A stretch of 64,000 bases of DNA. Origin: Oryzias latipes. Lineage: Eukaryota > Chordata > Actinopteri > Beloniformes > Adrianichthyidae. Both the position numbers and the translations under genes were made by a program. Positions 1-11,900 of this stretch are shown here, one piece after another. Each line of letters opens with the position of its first letter. The stretch's first letter is position 1. Under the pieces are notes generated by a model. The model saw only the letters and a list, made by a program, of their open reading frames with translations, was not told the DNA's origin and searched no databases. The stretch spans positions 10,909,950-10,973,949 of the forward strand of contig NC_019872.2 in NCBI RefSeq assembly GCF_002234675.1. Reading direction: 5' to 3'.

Positions 1-169
1 AACTCAAGCTATTTCATTTTTCATCATATTATCCATACATTCATTGTCATGTCCCTTTTGGGGTCATGGGGTCACTGGAGCCTTTCACAGGGCTCTCAAT
101 TACTTCTACACTCAGACCTAGGGACAATTTTGAGCAGGGATTGGCAGGTGTGTCCAGCCAACTAGAGCA

Positions 170-400
170 TGCCAGAGCAGAGCAGTGTATGTTGGAAAAC
201 ATGCAGGAATGCGGGCACTCGAGGCCTGGAGTTGCCTATCCCTCACTTTAAAAAACAAATTAACACATGAAACATGTTTTTCTCAAGGAGAACACGCTAA
301 CTCCACACGGAAAGGTCCCAGCTGGGATTCGAAGCAGGGCCTCCTCCCTGTAGGAGAGAGCACTAACAACTGTGCTGCCCTGCAGCCATTATCAGATTTT
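170..400 (-). repeat. Degraded tRNA-type SINE-like repeat
   Basis: On the minus strand, the segment near 395-270 reads as a GC-rich head with GTTAGTGCTCTC and then a B-box-like TTCGAATCCC, followed by GGAGTTAGCGTGTTCTCC. This is the familiar fish short repeat whose head resembles a tRNA. Plus-strand hallmark: CACACGGAAAGGTCCCAGC. The remaining half toward 170 is diverged. Confidence 0.5.
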
Positions 401-690
401 TTTTTTTTAAATAAAAAAGATGATCACCAGTGAGCATTGTTACACAAAACAAACCAACTGTCATAAGCTGTATTTTACACAATAGAGGTTATTATTGCTA
501 TTATATCAATTTGAAGTAATTACTTCTGCATTAATTACATTGAAATGAAAAAAAAAAACGGTTAACAATCCTTGTTAACAGATTATTGTTTATTATTTTT
601 TAGGAAGTGAATTATAAAAACCTTTTTTTCTCCAACACAACATAACTAACTGTTGCTTTACACCCTGTGTCTTGTGGTTCTTCTTTGAAG

Positions 691-749
691 GGCAGTTCTG
701 GCATCTTTTCCTTTTTGGCTGACCCAGCTCCAGCCTCCGGTGGATCAGG
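691..749 (+). other. Exon-like segment, gene unknown
   Basis: A T-rich tract leads to AAGGGCAG, then an open stretch reading GIFSFLADPAPASGGSG, then a GTATGT donor. It is more GC-rich than its surroundings. No neighbouring exon could be linked to it and I do not recognise the peptide, so it may be chance. Confidence 0.15.
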
Positions 750-768
750 TATGTTGGTGGTATGTTTG

Positions 769-965
769 GGCGGCAGTTTAGCTCAGGCGGTAGAGCAGGT
801 CTCCAAACAACCGAAGGGTTGGTGGAACGATTCCCCGCTCTCCCCAGTCAGCTGTCGCCCCCCAAGCGCGGCTAGTCTGCAGCTCACCGCTCCTCCCCAG
901 GGGATGGGTCAAAATGCAGAGAAGACTTTCCCCATTGTGGGATAAATAAAGTATAAAAAAAGTAT
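769..965 (+). repeat. tRNA-derived SINE
   Basis: The head has an A box, TAGCTCAGGCGG (779-790), and a degenerate B box, GAACGATTCC (825-834), spaced as in RNA polymerase III promoters. The body is GC-rich. The tail CCCCATTGTGGGATAAATAAAG (shortened here) matches the 3' ends shared by fish SINEs and partner LINEs. It is not a tRNA gene: the cloverleaf fails after the B box. Confidence 0.7.
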
Positions 966-2625
966 AAAGGTATGAAAGTAAAGAGAGTTTGTCTGTGGCC
1001 TTTGAACTTGAATATTTGGTGATCAAATATAAGGCGTCAAAAATGACCTATAAGACAATCTTTGTGCCTTATGGTGTACACCTCAGAAGTAAACAAAGTA
1101 TCACTTTTCCTAATGACAGAGTCTTTTTAGAAAAAATCATAAAATCCTAAGTTTTAAAAGGAAATGTTAAGACAACACAAGGGTTAAAGAAAGAGAAGAT
1201 GAGGGTTAGCATCATGACTCAAAGGGACACAAATTTTCAGAAAGAATCACTGGAAATAAAAGATTTTGCTTTAATCTTTGAGTCAAGAAACACTGCATCT
1301 TTCCACCATGCTCTGCTGATGCCCATGAGAAGGAGGATTCGCTGATCTGAATTTAAACAGTACTTTATCAAGATATGGTCAATCAGAAACCACAAGAATT
1401 TGGAACAAAAGATGCAACGGAGCTGAGAAGCAATGTTCGCAAAGGCTTTGTTTAAGCATCAAAAAACATAATGCATTTAAAGGAAAATTTAGGGTTGATC
1501 ATGGTTTTTCAGGAAAAAAAATTTCAAGCTGATATTTTACAGCAAAAACTATTAGTATTAAAAAACAAAACAAAACAAGGAGCTGTGTTTATTGGTGGTT
1601 TTATGCATTGTAGTTTGTATTTAGGTATAAAAAGTACAAACCTACCCATTAAATGTCTGGATTTTTGAACAAATGCTTTTTTTTTTTAAACTATTGATAC
1701 CCGCCTCGCATGGTGGCTTTCAATGAAGTCGGGAGCCCCACAGGGAAAACTGCTGTCCAGGCCAGATCCGTCACCCGCTCCATGGAAACGGGCCGATATC
1801 CATGTAAGACTACAGAGCAGGCCAGACTGCTGAGGTCTTTATGCTTAGCTCCAGGGACAGAGAGGAGAAACTTTGGGTTGGTGTTTTGCATAGAGACGGG
1901 ACAAGTTGATTCTGTTCTCAGTGTGAATTAGCTTCAGGCATCCTGGGAGAGGATTTAGAACTCTTTTCACATGGCCCTGTCAAAAGCTAGAGAAAGTTTT
2001 GCTGTAAAAGTCAACACCCTTGCTTTTTTTACTTTTTTTTTTTTTTTTTTTTACATAGACATGTGGCTTCACAAAGCCCAAAACATGTCTGAAACCCCCC
2101 CCAAAAAAACCTTTAAAGTCTAAAAAGGGATTTCGTAGAACAGCATCTATCAAGTGACCAGCAGACAAAACAGTTGATTACTGTTGAAGAAACTTGTAGC
2201 AAACAGGAATAAGAGATCCAAAAATTTCAACCAAGGGAGGGAAAGAGCCTGACTTACACTGAAAATGGAAAACGTGACAGGCAAAGTCAGTTTGAACTAA
2301 TTGACCTTTAATGTACTAATAAAAAAAAGGATGTATGGTACACATTCAGTTGACAAAAATCACTGCCAACATTGCATTTAGACATGCAGCGACAAAAATT
2401 AGACAAACTTTGATCAATGTGATGACCACACAAATATGTATATAGTCTATCGTGTTATTTTTAATTAAAAGATTCGATTTTTATTTCCAGACACCTCTAT
2501 TATCATCGAAAGAAATGGCAGACATTGTCTCCTGAAACATTTGATTAAAATGTTTCAAGACCAACACTGATGAAAATTGTGTTTTTGACATGTTCTTGTA
2601 GTGTTTTCTGCATGAAGGACATGTA
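966..2625. other. No gene recognised
   Basis: AT-rich DNA with a poly(T) run of about 19 at 2034-2052. A GC-richer island at 1700-1930 has a 73-codon open frame with no recognisable motif; it could be a fossil repeat or non-coding exon. Nothing else supportable. Confidence 0.3.
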
Positions 2626-3909
2626 CAGTGATGAAAGTCAGGTAAGGAAAAAATCCCTGAACTTTTCTTTGAGCGATATGGCGGGCACAGAGCGAAATTT
2701 TGGAAAAATACGTGGTCTTAGATGCATTCTGGTGCATTCTGGCAGCTAGTTATTCACTTCTTTATCAAGAAACTAAGACTAATTGGAGCATCATGATTTG
2801 TCATTCAAACCCCTAGTTTGACTCTCCATTAAGGACTTGCTGGTCCCAAAAAAGAATTTGGAAAATTGCTCAAAGTAACACAATCCTACAATCTATGCTT
2901 TTCCTTAAAGCTGCAAAACATACAATTGCTAAAATATAGTAACATCAAAGCCCCAAATGGCAAAAAGAACACCAGTAACTATGATATTCTATGAAAATAC
3001 CTCAGTTATTTATACATTATTTCTGCTTTAGAAATGACTGATGTACAACATCCACTTGCACTGTTTTCTCAAACTATAATTACATCAAAATATGGGATCT
3101 GCTTTAAACTTTAATTCTATAACATAATACATCAATTCTTTAACACCAATACTAAGTAATCTGGGAAATATCAAAACAAACATACAAACTAAGCTAAACA
3201 TTGTAAACATTATTTTTTAAGGGAGTGCGGGTCCAAACCATCAAATACTTATAATTAATGTCAACTATACTGAACTAAATCATGGTAATTAGGAAATACA
3301 AATAAATTAGATAAAGAAATGTATTCAAAATAAAAACTGAAACTCAAAACTAAAATTGAAATTATTTCAAAATGTGGTTTTGAGATTATTTTACACAAAA
3401 AAGTATTTGACCTACACTACCTTAAAAATCTTTTTTTTCCAGCCAAGACCACTTCAATTTGTTTTTTATCGTCTTCTCACAACTGAGGTCGTGACCACGC
3501 TAAATAATGACGATGCCTGCCATTATTTTAACACAAATTTGATCGCAAACTCTTCAGATGTGTTTGTGAAAGTTTAGCGTGGGTCCGCCAGTTTTGGTCT
3601 CTAGGGAAGCAAGTCACGCTGACCACGTGGTGCAGACAGAGCCAATCAGACCCATCGACGCATCCGAAAGCAACTAAAACGTCCCGTCATTGGTCAATTA
3701 GGCCGGGAAGACAAGAGATGGCCACGACCATAGAGGAAGCGATCTGCGGAGAAATATAGAAAATAAAGCTAAAATTAGCTGATTTCAGACCATTTTTTAA
3801 TCCGGAAAGCGATTTGTCCGTAGAGATCAGGTCTTTATTTCCCGGAAAGTACGTTCGGTTTGCTCAAAAACCCGGATTTCCGGGAATTCCCGGAAGACTT
3901 TCATCACTG
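2626..3909. mobile_element. Candidate non-autonomous DNA transposon, 1.28 kb
   Basis: Terminal inverted repeats of 14 bp: CAGTGATGAAAGTC at 2626-2639 and its exact complement at 3896-3909. The flanks are ATGTA on both sides, a possible 5-bp target duplication. The last 330 bp are GC-rich and contain short CCGG-rich motifs. No transposase frame is seen. Superfamily is uncertain. Confidence 0.5.
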
Positions 3910-3984
3910 ATGTATTAAGAGGATTAAATTAAAATTTGATTTTTTTTAATATATTTCTTTGTCCAAATCGTTGTGAATGTGATC

Positions 3985-4355
3985 ATACCGTTACGTAGAA
4001 AACTCACTAAGCGGGTCACCAGATCCCCGATCTGCTCCATTCTGATACATTCACTTGCAGACGACTAGATCCATGTATGTTTTTGTTTTCCTTGTCCTAG
4101 CTCAAACTGTACGTCTGGATAGCTCTGATATTGCTCGCCCTTTTTGGTGCACTTGTAGTGCTAGGTTGTCGGTGTGAGGGCTGAAAGCTAGTGGGAGAGC
4201 AGGTAAACAGATGGATGACGGGAAGGAGGGGCGGGGTTGCTCCGCGCCAATGGTCCCGCCCACAACTCAGCGTTTCCTTAAAAAGCCATAATACTAATTA
4301 AATTACCACTGGACACACTTAAAACAAATCGGAAAATGACAGGAGTGGGACTTTA
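3985..4355 (-). repeat. Dispersed repeat family A, copy 1
   Basis: On the minus strand this reads in order: a segment ending GAGTTGTGGGCGGGACCATTGG, a CCCACTAGCTTTCAGCCC block, GGCGAGCAATATCAGAGC, then a Phe-Glu-rich coding-like stretch and ATGGATCTAGTCGTCTGC. The same order recurs at 10320-12030, 34880, 44655, 51440 and 58015. This is a mid-length, multi-copy transposon derivative; family not assigned. It overlaps the end of haus1's 3' flank. Confidence 0.65.
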
Positions 4356-4367
4356 AAAGGGGAAAGG

Positions 4368-4373
4368 TTTATT
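4368..4373 (-). terminator. Poly(A) signal of haus1
   Basis: AATAAA on the minus strand, about 30 bp past the haus1 stop codon. This implies a very short 3' UTR. It is the nearest canonical signal; use is inferred. Confidence 0.5.
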
Positions 4374-4401
4374 TTTAATAATTTTGACATTTGACACATC
4401 C

Positions 4402-7400
4402 TCAACTGAAATTCAAATTTTCCTCAAGTTGCGAATCAATTGCAGCCTGTAATTAAAGAAACAAAACAAAGAGTTAGAAATCACACCTGCGTTATAACCG
4501 AAGTGCCATGCCAGACACTCACCAGTTCTCTTTTTGCTTCTTCTATTTTCACTTGTGCCAGAGACGGGCTCTGTGAACAGTCAATTTGAACCATATTCAA
4601 AACACTTGGAAGAAAATGCCAGTAACTAAAACTACATTTTTCAGAAAACAAGACATAAAAAAGTAATTGTACTTTATTTTGCAGGAAATTGATTGAAAAT
4701 TCTGAAACAAACTAAAATAAAACATACTGGGCTGAGGTCCAGGTATGACTCCAGTTTTTTTCTCAAGGGGATTATTTCTGTATTCAGGGTACCGACTTCC
4801 TGTGGAGAGATAAATAAGAGATGTTTCAGATCCTAAAACAGACAATGCAAGTCGTTTGTTGCTGTAGCAACAAATGGGATGTATGTGGGAGGAACAACGT
4901 ACCTCGGCCAGCTGTACAATGGCCTGGTGGGTGATAGACTTATCCATGTTCCTGGATGTGAGCTCAGCCTGGAGGTTTGGCACAAGAACGACAAAAAACC
5001 ATAAAAATATATTTTTATAATCTGGTCTCTGAGAAATGTTAATATCACTTTTAAACACTGAATCATATCTCTGGCCTCAAACACAGGATTCAAGTTCAAT
5101 ACTCGAGTCAACATGCTAGATTAAAAAAAAAAACTGAAAAAAAAGGATGTTGTGTTGAATTGAATGGGATTAAATTGAGGTGAACTGTATCGTTTACAAA
5201 ATATATTTTAATCAAATTTTCATTCTCCCCATCGTGGCATCAATTAAAGTTCTATTTCCTTAAATTAAAACTAATTTATTAAACAAAGGATTTCAGCTTT
5301 AGCCTCTTAAATAATCCACAAAAACTGTATGATTTTTTAGAAAGGATTTTACTTATATTGGCTTAGTAATGCCCAATCATATTCTCCAAAATTGAAAACA
5401 GAAAGATCCTACAGTTTACTTTCCTTTCATTGTAATAAAAAGATTACAGAAGACACTCATAGTCAAAATGCAAGAATAAACAAACAAAAAACAAAAACAA
5501 AATGTCTCTTAACTTCAGAGAAGTAGCTTTAAGAAGAGGTAAAGAAAACATTCATCTGTGCATTTTTGATGTAATTCTTTAAATAAATATCCAGCTTATT
5601 TTAAGTGTTAAAAGTAGTCCAGCTAAACAAAAAAAATTAAAAAAAAAGAAGTCACACTTGGTGTCATGTATAAACGCAGCCTGCAATAAATAATATATTT
5701 TGATCGTTAACTTTATTTAAAAATGAAAAAACAAATAAAAAAGACATGTGTGTCGTCATACGGCAAATGAGGCAAATGTCATATTTAACGATTAGAAATA
5801 TATCTAAGAAGACTGATTCCCCCAGAATTGTTCTATAGCAGAACAAGGTTTTAAAATGTCATCTGGACTTGGTTAGCAAAAAGTCTTCAACTTCAAAACT
5901 AGGACTGTATGCCAATTCACACGCTGCCTTCTATAACCCCTAAAAGAATATATAGTGAAGGACCATCCAGTGGCCTGGATTTTAACGCAATTCAGAAACA
6001 TGCTCACAACTTTTTTTTTTTAAACGCTAAATATGTCACCCATTTGCCGAAGTATCAACCTATTAAATATGAACATTTCACAGACTGTTTTGAGTTCTGA
6101 TAATAAAAACAATGTCATTTTTCAAATGACAAATTGATCAAACGCAATGCATTGTGGTCTATATTTGTTAATCCGAGCAGCATCAATGCACACTACTTTT
6201 TCACAGAAACTTCTGGGAAATTTCTAGGGTACTGCAATTTTGGATTTTTTAGATTTGGACTACCGGATAAAATGGCGAATGCCCTAAACAGTGCAAAAAG
6301 TAGTGAGGGAATTCAGCCACAACTTAGGAAACATTTCAAAACTTTTCTTCCAGGAAATGATAAATCTAGTGTGGGAGCATGAAACTTAAATTGCATCTTT
6401 TTTTCATTTACGTCTTAACATACTGTTGAATTTATTAGTTGATTTTTGGATGAGAATTTTAATTATATTTTTGGAGGACACTACAACAAACCTCAGATCT
6501 CTTCAATTTGATAGTAAGCTCTGCGGTCTTTGCCGCCACAAAGTCCATGGTGAGCAGCCTTTCTTCTGCTTTAGAGCCCTCCACTGCTTGTGATTTAGCA
6601 GTGCTGTCAATATCCCTGGAGAAGGAAGACACGCATGTCAGAAAACCTAAAACGTTGAATTTTTGAATAGTAAGCAAACATTTAAATTACCGGTGGCTAT
6701 GATTTTGCATATTCACCATTTTATTAATTCAAACTAATCTTACTATGCGTTGTTTGTTTGCAAACTAATCTGAATATTGATGTGCAAAAAATCTGCTCTC
6801 ACTCTTGCAAGTCCGCCCGTAGCACCAGAGTGGAACCAAGTGTCTTTCTGAGAGCTCCGAGTTCCCTCTCGAGTCTTATATTAGACTTCTCTGCTTCCAG
6901 CAGTTCATTGGTGAGGCTGTTGATTGCTGGCATAAAACTACACAAGACAATAAATTAGCCATACTTTATGATACTCTTCATAGAGCTGATGCAAATAACA
7001 AAAACTTTGGAGGACTTTACCTTCCCAGTGATGTGTCTCTTACTCCCAGCACCATGGCACTGTCCACTAAAGCAGACACGTAGTCGGCAGCTGGTTTTGA
7101 CAAGCTTGTGGGAGAGAGACCAACCCCTTCTAGGAGAACATCCTGCAGGTAAATAGCTGGGTGGATGAACACATTAGTTTAGAGAAATGTTCTAAGTGGC
7201 AAAACAATAATAAAAAGTTAAAAAAACTGTCCCTAAAGTGATTTTTGATTCTCAACTATTTAAACAGGATTTTATGAAGTCTTTGCCTTATCTGCAATGA
7301 ACAATGGTCAGGACACCCTCAGTTTGAAAAGCTCAATTTGTAAGGCAAAAAGGATTGTTCCAGTTTGTGCAACTGTCTGATACAGGATGCAATAATGTTG

Positions 7401-8598
7401 TGTTTAGAAAAATGCCACCAAAGAAAGTTTGATTGTTTTGACAAATCCAACTTCTGTACTCCAACTCTGTAATCCAACTCTTAATCTAACCTCGTACTTT
7501 GCGCCAAAAATACTTCTTGGTTCTCCGAGATGAGAGCACTGTGACTGCTGGCTGCATGTCAAAGACAAAACACCAACAACACACAAGACTAAGTGCTAAA
7601 GTGCTAAAGTACTTCAATATCGCGTAGATGTTACTTTAAAGATTTGCTTTGTGGCCCAAAAAATAAAATAAAATCACAACACTTCTGTCAGTCCCATTTT
7701 AGCTGTAACAACAATAGACATGTTCCTTTATTGATGTAATATCTAATATTATTCAGAGCTGCATTTTTCCCAAAAGTGCTTTAGTGGTGAAGTTATGGCC
7801 TGTGGTACAATCTTCTTAACGACAAGGCTAATCAACAGGGAATCTTCTCCATCTCATGCACTTGTTAATTTGTTGACGGTCCCTAAGAGACCTCACTGGA
7901 GATTAGTGCTGAATGTCTGCCGAATATCCAACCTAAAACTAACTTCACCGCAGTAGGTCGGATGTGGCACACTGGGTTGCTGGAGCCTATCCCTGGCCAC
8001 TCCCTCACATGGGCCGTGTTGCCATTCTGTATATAAAAGTTTCATTCTATGGGATCAAATCAAGATCAGCTTATTTTTATGAAGTCATAAACAAAGAAAT
8101 CTAATAATAAAAAAATAAATGTATGGTCAAATCTGCCCATGTACTTTATTGACAATATGTTTTCCTGATTGAGAGCTTTTATTATTCCGTTGTTTGAATA
8201 AAGATGGTCATTCATTTGTTCTTGAAAAGCGCTGCAACAACTCGAACACTTTGTATTATCTATTGCTTTCAGTCTATACATGCAGTGTGTGGATTTTAAT
8301 TACATCACAGAACGATAATTTACTGCCACTCACCCTCAGTCTGATACTCTGAAGTTTTCTGTTTGAGATCTTCTATAAGCAAAGCGGTGTCACTGCATCG
8401 AGCTTCGCTGGTCTCTGTAAGTTGGTACAATATGTCCATTACTCTTGAATTGACCTCAAACTGTGGCACCGGCTGATCACCAAACACTGAGGCGAGCCAG
8501 TTGTTAACCTGCGACACAAACAAAACAAACTAACATCTCAACGCATTCATTTCAATTCGCACAACTCTTGAAATTACCTTTTTTATCTTTTCACACAT
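4402..8598 (-). CDS. haus1: HAUS augmin-like complex subunit 1
   Basis: Coiled-coil subunit of the augmin complex, which recruits gamma-tubulin to existing spindle microtubules and supports centrosome integrity. Nine coding exons on the minus strand, in transcript order: 8598-8578, 8508-8334, 7156-7021, 6937-6803, 6615-6492, 4968-4903, 4799-4728, 4570-4523, 4446-4402. All introns are GT-AG and phases join without a stop, giving 273 aa (human HAUS1 is 278 aa, also nine exons). Exon 1 encodes only seven residues (MCEKIKK). Exon 2 carries the family block VNNWLASVFGDQPVPQFEVN and EDLKQKTSEYQTE, which aligns with human AAWLKKIFGDHPIPQYEVN and EDLKQKASEYESE. Later exons are Glu/Lys/Leu-rich and heptad-like, as expected of coiled coil; exon 8 keeps SLAQVKIEEAKREL, nearly identical to human. 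The start is the only in-frame ATG before a usable donor. Intron 5 (4969-6491) contains part of a dispersed repeat. The gene is head to head with MIS18A. Confidence 0.95.
5920..6340 (+). repeat. Dispersed repeat family B, copy 1 (haus1 intron 5)
   Basis: Shares with 56285-57205, in the same order: a CCCCTAA start, ATATAGTG near the left, a T-run of 9-18, the phrase AGA(A/G)ACTTCTGGGAAATTTC, a TTTTGGA segment, AAAATGG, and the end AGTGAGGGAATTC or AGTGAAGGAATCC. Looks like a non-autonomous DNA element. It lies within intron 5 of haus1. Confidence 0.55.
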
Positions 8599-8974
8599 AT
8601 TGAAGAAGATACAAAAAACTTTTTAGATTAACTTAAAAGAATTGCAGTTTTGACCAACTCAAAGACCGCCGTTTCGCCCACCGGGTGAAAACTTCCTGGT
8701 TTTCAACCAATGAGAGGGCGGATAAATATCGACGCAAACGCTTTGTATATTTGCCCATGACATTTTGTAAAGAAATGTGTTCAGAATTCAAATAAATTAT
8801 TTATATTTGTTGAATAAACACCAGAAAAAAATGTAGAAAAAAAATACACCGTGTTGTTTGTAATAATCTGGGAAACGGAAGTGCCCCCTTTGTTGTCGCG
8901 ATACTTTGACTCTAAGGCGGGAGGTTCAAAACATTTTGTAAAAGAAGAAAAAAAAACAGGATAAATCAGCCGTA
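8599..8974. promoter_or_regulatory. Bidirectional promoter between haus1 and mis18a
   Basis: The 376 bp between the two start codons must hold both 5' UTRs and both core promoters. Visible elements are a CCAAT box at 8707-8711, a GC-rich patch around 8663-8690, TGTCGCGA near 8894, and GGCGGGAGGTTCAAA at 8916-8930. The last one resembles the paired CDE/CHR cell-cycle element (GGCGG, a 4-nt gap, then TTCAAA, the complement of CHR TTTGAA). No TATA box sits at an obvious position for either gene. Shared cell-cycle control is an inference from both products being mitotic. Confidence 0.6.
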
Positions 8975-11900
8975 ATGGCGTCTCGGCCAAAAACGAACTG
9001 GTGCTATCAAAAATTTCTCAATAAGACATTTGAAGGTGGCAGTCTGGACTCCTCCACTGCTAAAGAAATTCTTTTCGGTCACGATAACCATGCGGAGGAG
9101 GAAGACGACGGTTATGACGGACCCGTTGTCTTCATCTGTGCCAAGTGTAGGCTGCCTGTTGGGGATTCACTTTCATGGGACGGAAGTGAATACGAAGAAA
9201 ACCAGATAAAACTGAAACGTATGTCAATGATTAGGATAGAAAATCGGTGTTTTACCTCTGCAGTTAACATGCTTAATGTTTTTATCACAGGAGTTACCGA
9301 CAACGTTCAAGTTGGAAAAGAGCATCGTCTGTTAGAAGTAGGAAAGCGTTCCCTCTGGTAAGACCAAAACAGGCTCTACATGTTAATTGTTAATATTTTA
9401 GTTTTTTCAAAATATGGCACCTTTAAAACCCTTCATAGTCAACTATCTGCACTTATTTATAACAAGGTAAACCAACCTAGAATTGCTATATTATTTTGGT
9501 TAGTTATTTGTAATTTGATTTTGCTTAATTTTAATTTTTGGCATTCTGTGCCTGTTTTCCCCATGATTATGTACAGTATAACTCTAGATCTCATCTGTCG
9601 GGGTTGTCACGTTGTTCTTGGCATGGTTTTCACTTCCACTCCCAAACAGCTGGACCACAAAAGGTTTACGTTCTGTTTCAACGTAGCAGACATTGACAGG
9701 TAATTTCTGATTCCAGGTAGGTATGTTTTTATTTATGTGACATGTAAGATGTTTGTTGCAGAAGAAGACAGTCTTATCAATTTTAAATGAACACAATGCT
9801 GTGTTAGATTATCCAATAAAACACTTCCTAATGTTAGAATTTCAAAAATACTTTAAAACCTTATAGACGCAGACATCAGTTAGCTTTGGAGCACATATTA
9901 AATGCTGAATAAATCAATGAATGTAGTTTGTGACTGTTATAAATGCGTTTCACTCGTTACAGCTGTGCTGCAGTTAAATAAAAATTGTAATTTAAAGAAG
10001 TTTGATTTATAACTAAGCATCCTCTTGAAAATCACCATTTGAGTAATTAAGCTATTTACAACTGTTTAAAAACTTCCTTAAAAACATTCTGTTTAGTAGA
10101 TAAAACTTTTTTTAAACTCCAAACTATAACATTTTGAAATCCCAGCCATTATAATGGCTTCAAATGTTATGGGCTACACGTTTTTATCTCAGGTTACAAT
10201 CAGAGCTTTATTTCATCTAAATTATTTTCTTAAAATTGTGTATTAAACAGTTTATTGTTACATTTTACTGATGATGGAGGAAATTTATTAAGAAAGTTAG
10301 GCTTAAAATGGCATTTCTGAGGATTACTGTTCCACTGGATGGCGCCAGTATTGTAAGCCATTTTTGTTGCATCATGTTGGGTTGGCGGTGTGAGGGGCTG
10401 GAAGCTAAGGAGAGTGTCAACAAAGGGATGATGGGAAGTCAGGGGGGTATTCCAGAAAGGATGTTTAAACTACCCTGACTTTAAGCCTGAACTCTGGCTG
10501 AAATCCGCCTGAACTTGCTTACTCTGGGTATGTCGGTTCCAAAAGACAGGATATGAGTTGGCGTAATTACGCTCAACTTGGTAACCCTGGGTTAATGCAC
10601 ATGCACAGCAAGTACATAAAGACATTCTCAATGGATCGCCGATTTCTGAAGTTACCATGGAAATGCGTGGAGAAATAAAGAGAGCGCTATACTTCAGTGA
10701 GAAGGAGTCTGAGATTAAAATGACGGCGTATGAAGAGTACAAGTAACACAGCTGCATCAGTAAAAGAGAGTTTCTGCTTGGAGAAAAAGAACAGACTAAA
10801 TAAACGCACGAGTTTCTGATCTTATTTTCATTGTGACGCATATATATATATATATAACTTATCCAGCTTAAATGAATTCAATTGTAACAAGTAATTGAGT
10901 AAAATGTATTCAACCTAATTTCTTACGTCTATCCAACTCAATATTTTTTTAGAACTCAAATTTACATATTTATCTAACTAAATGTCTTATTACTCCAATT
11001 CAATTAAAGTTTTTCCATCTTTATTTATTGTAATTCTTGAACCTTCATATGTCTAAATTTGAGCCTGCAGATATACTCATTTTTATGACGATAAAATGAA
11101 TGAAACAAAACAGATTATTATCTTTAAACAATATAACATGTCTCTGAATTTATCCTTACACTTATACACAGTAGGGGTGGTATATAAACTCATCATCCTC
11201 TCCCTCCCTCTCACTCATGGTGCAGAAAGAATTAACTATAACGGGACGAGTCACTCGGCAAAACACAGTAAAACAGCTAAACAATTAAACACATTTGGTC
11301 AAAAAGCCACACTTGAACCCAAATCCGTCCAGACAGGCAAAAGGAATGGTATCCCACAATTCTTTGCGGTGCCGATCTAACAGCAGCACCAAAGTTACAC
11401 CTACTTAATTGAATTAATTTAAAGTAAAATAAATGTCTGATAACTACGTGTTATTTTTAAGATGGCAAAACTAAAAAGAATTGATTTATCTTAACAGAAG
11501 CAAATAATTAAGTTGGATCAAAGTAAAAAAGTTTATCTTTCCAACATCCATACGTGGTCTTATCACCCTCTCATGGTGGAAAAAGTATTATCCGAGCTTC
11601 TTCATCCACTAAATCATCTTCAAATGGACACTCAATGCTCCTTCACCTCTCTGAAAACAAACTAACCTTCAACTAAACCTGCTCCAGACCAGGTTATGTT
11701 AAGAGCATGAGTTGCTATGGGAACTAAGCATACCATGAAACATACCTCTGTTTTTGGAACCGAAAGCGGTGGTTGTACACTTCTTTAGCCTCAAACTTAC
11801 TGCGGGAGCTAGCATAACCTGCTTTCTGGAATACCCCCCAGGGCAGGCTAATTCTGTGCCAACAGTCCCGCCCTCAACTCATAGGTGAATTTCTGATGAC

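Noticed and set aside
769-850. Possible tRNA gene
   Set aside because: A and B boxes are present, but the cloverleaf does not close and a SINE body and tail follow.
9588-9699. Alternative acceptor for mis18a exon 3 (after CTCTAG)
   Set aside because: It would make a TGA at the junction; the acceptor at 9576 keeps frame and domain.
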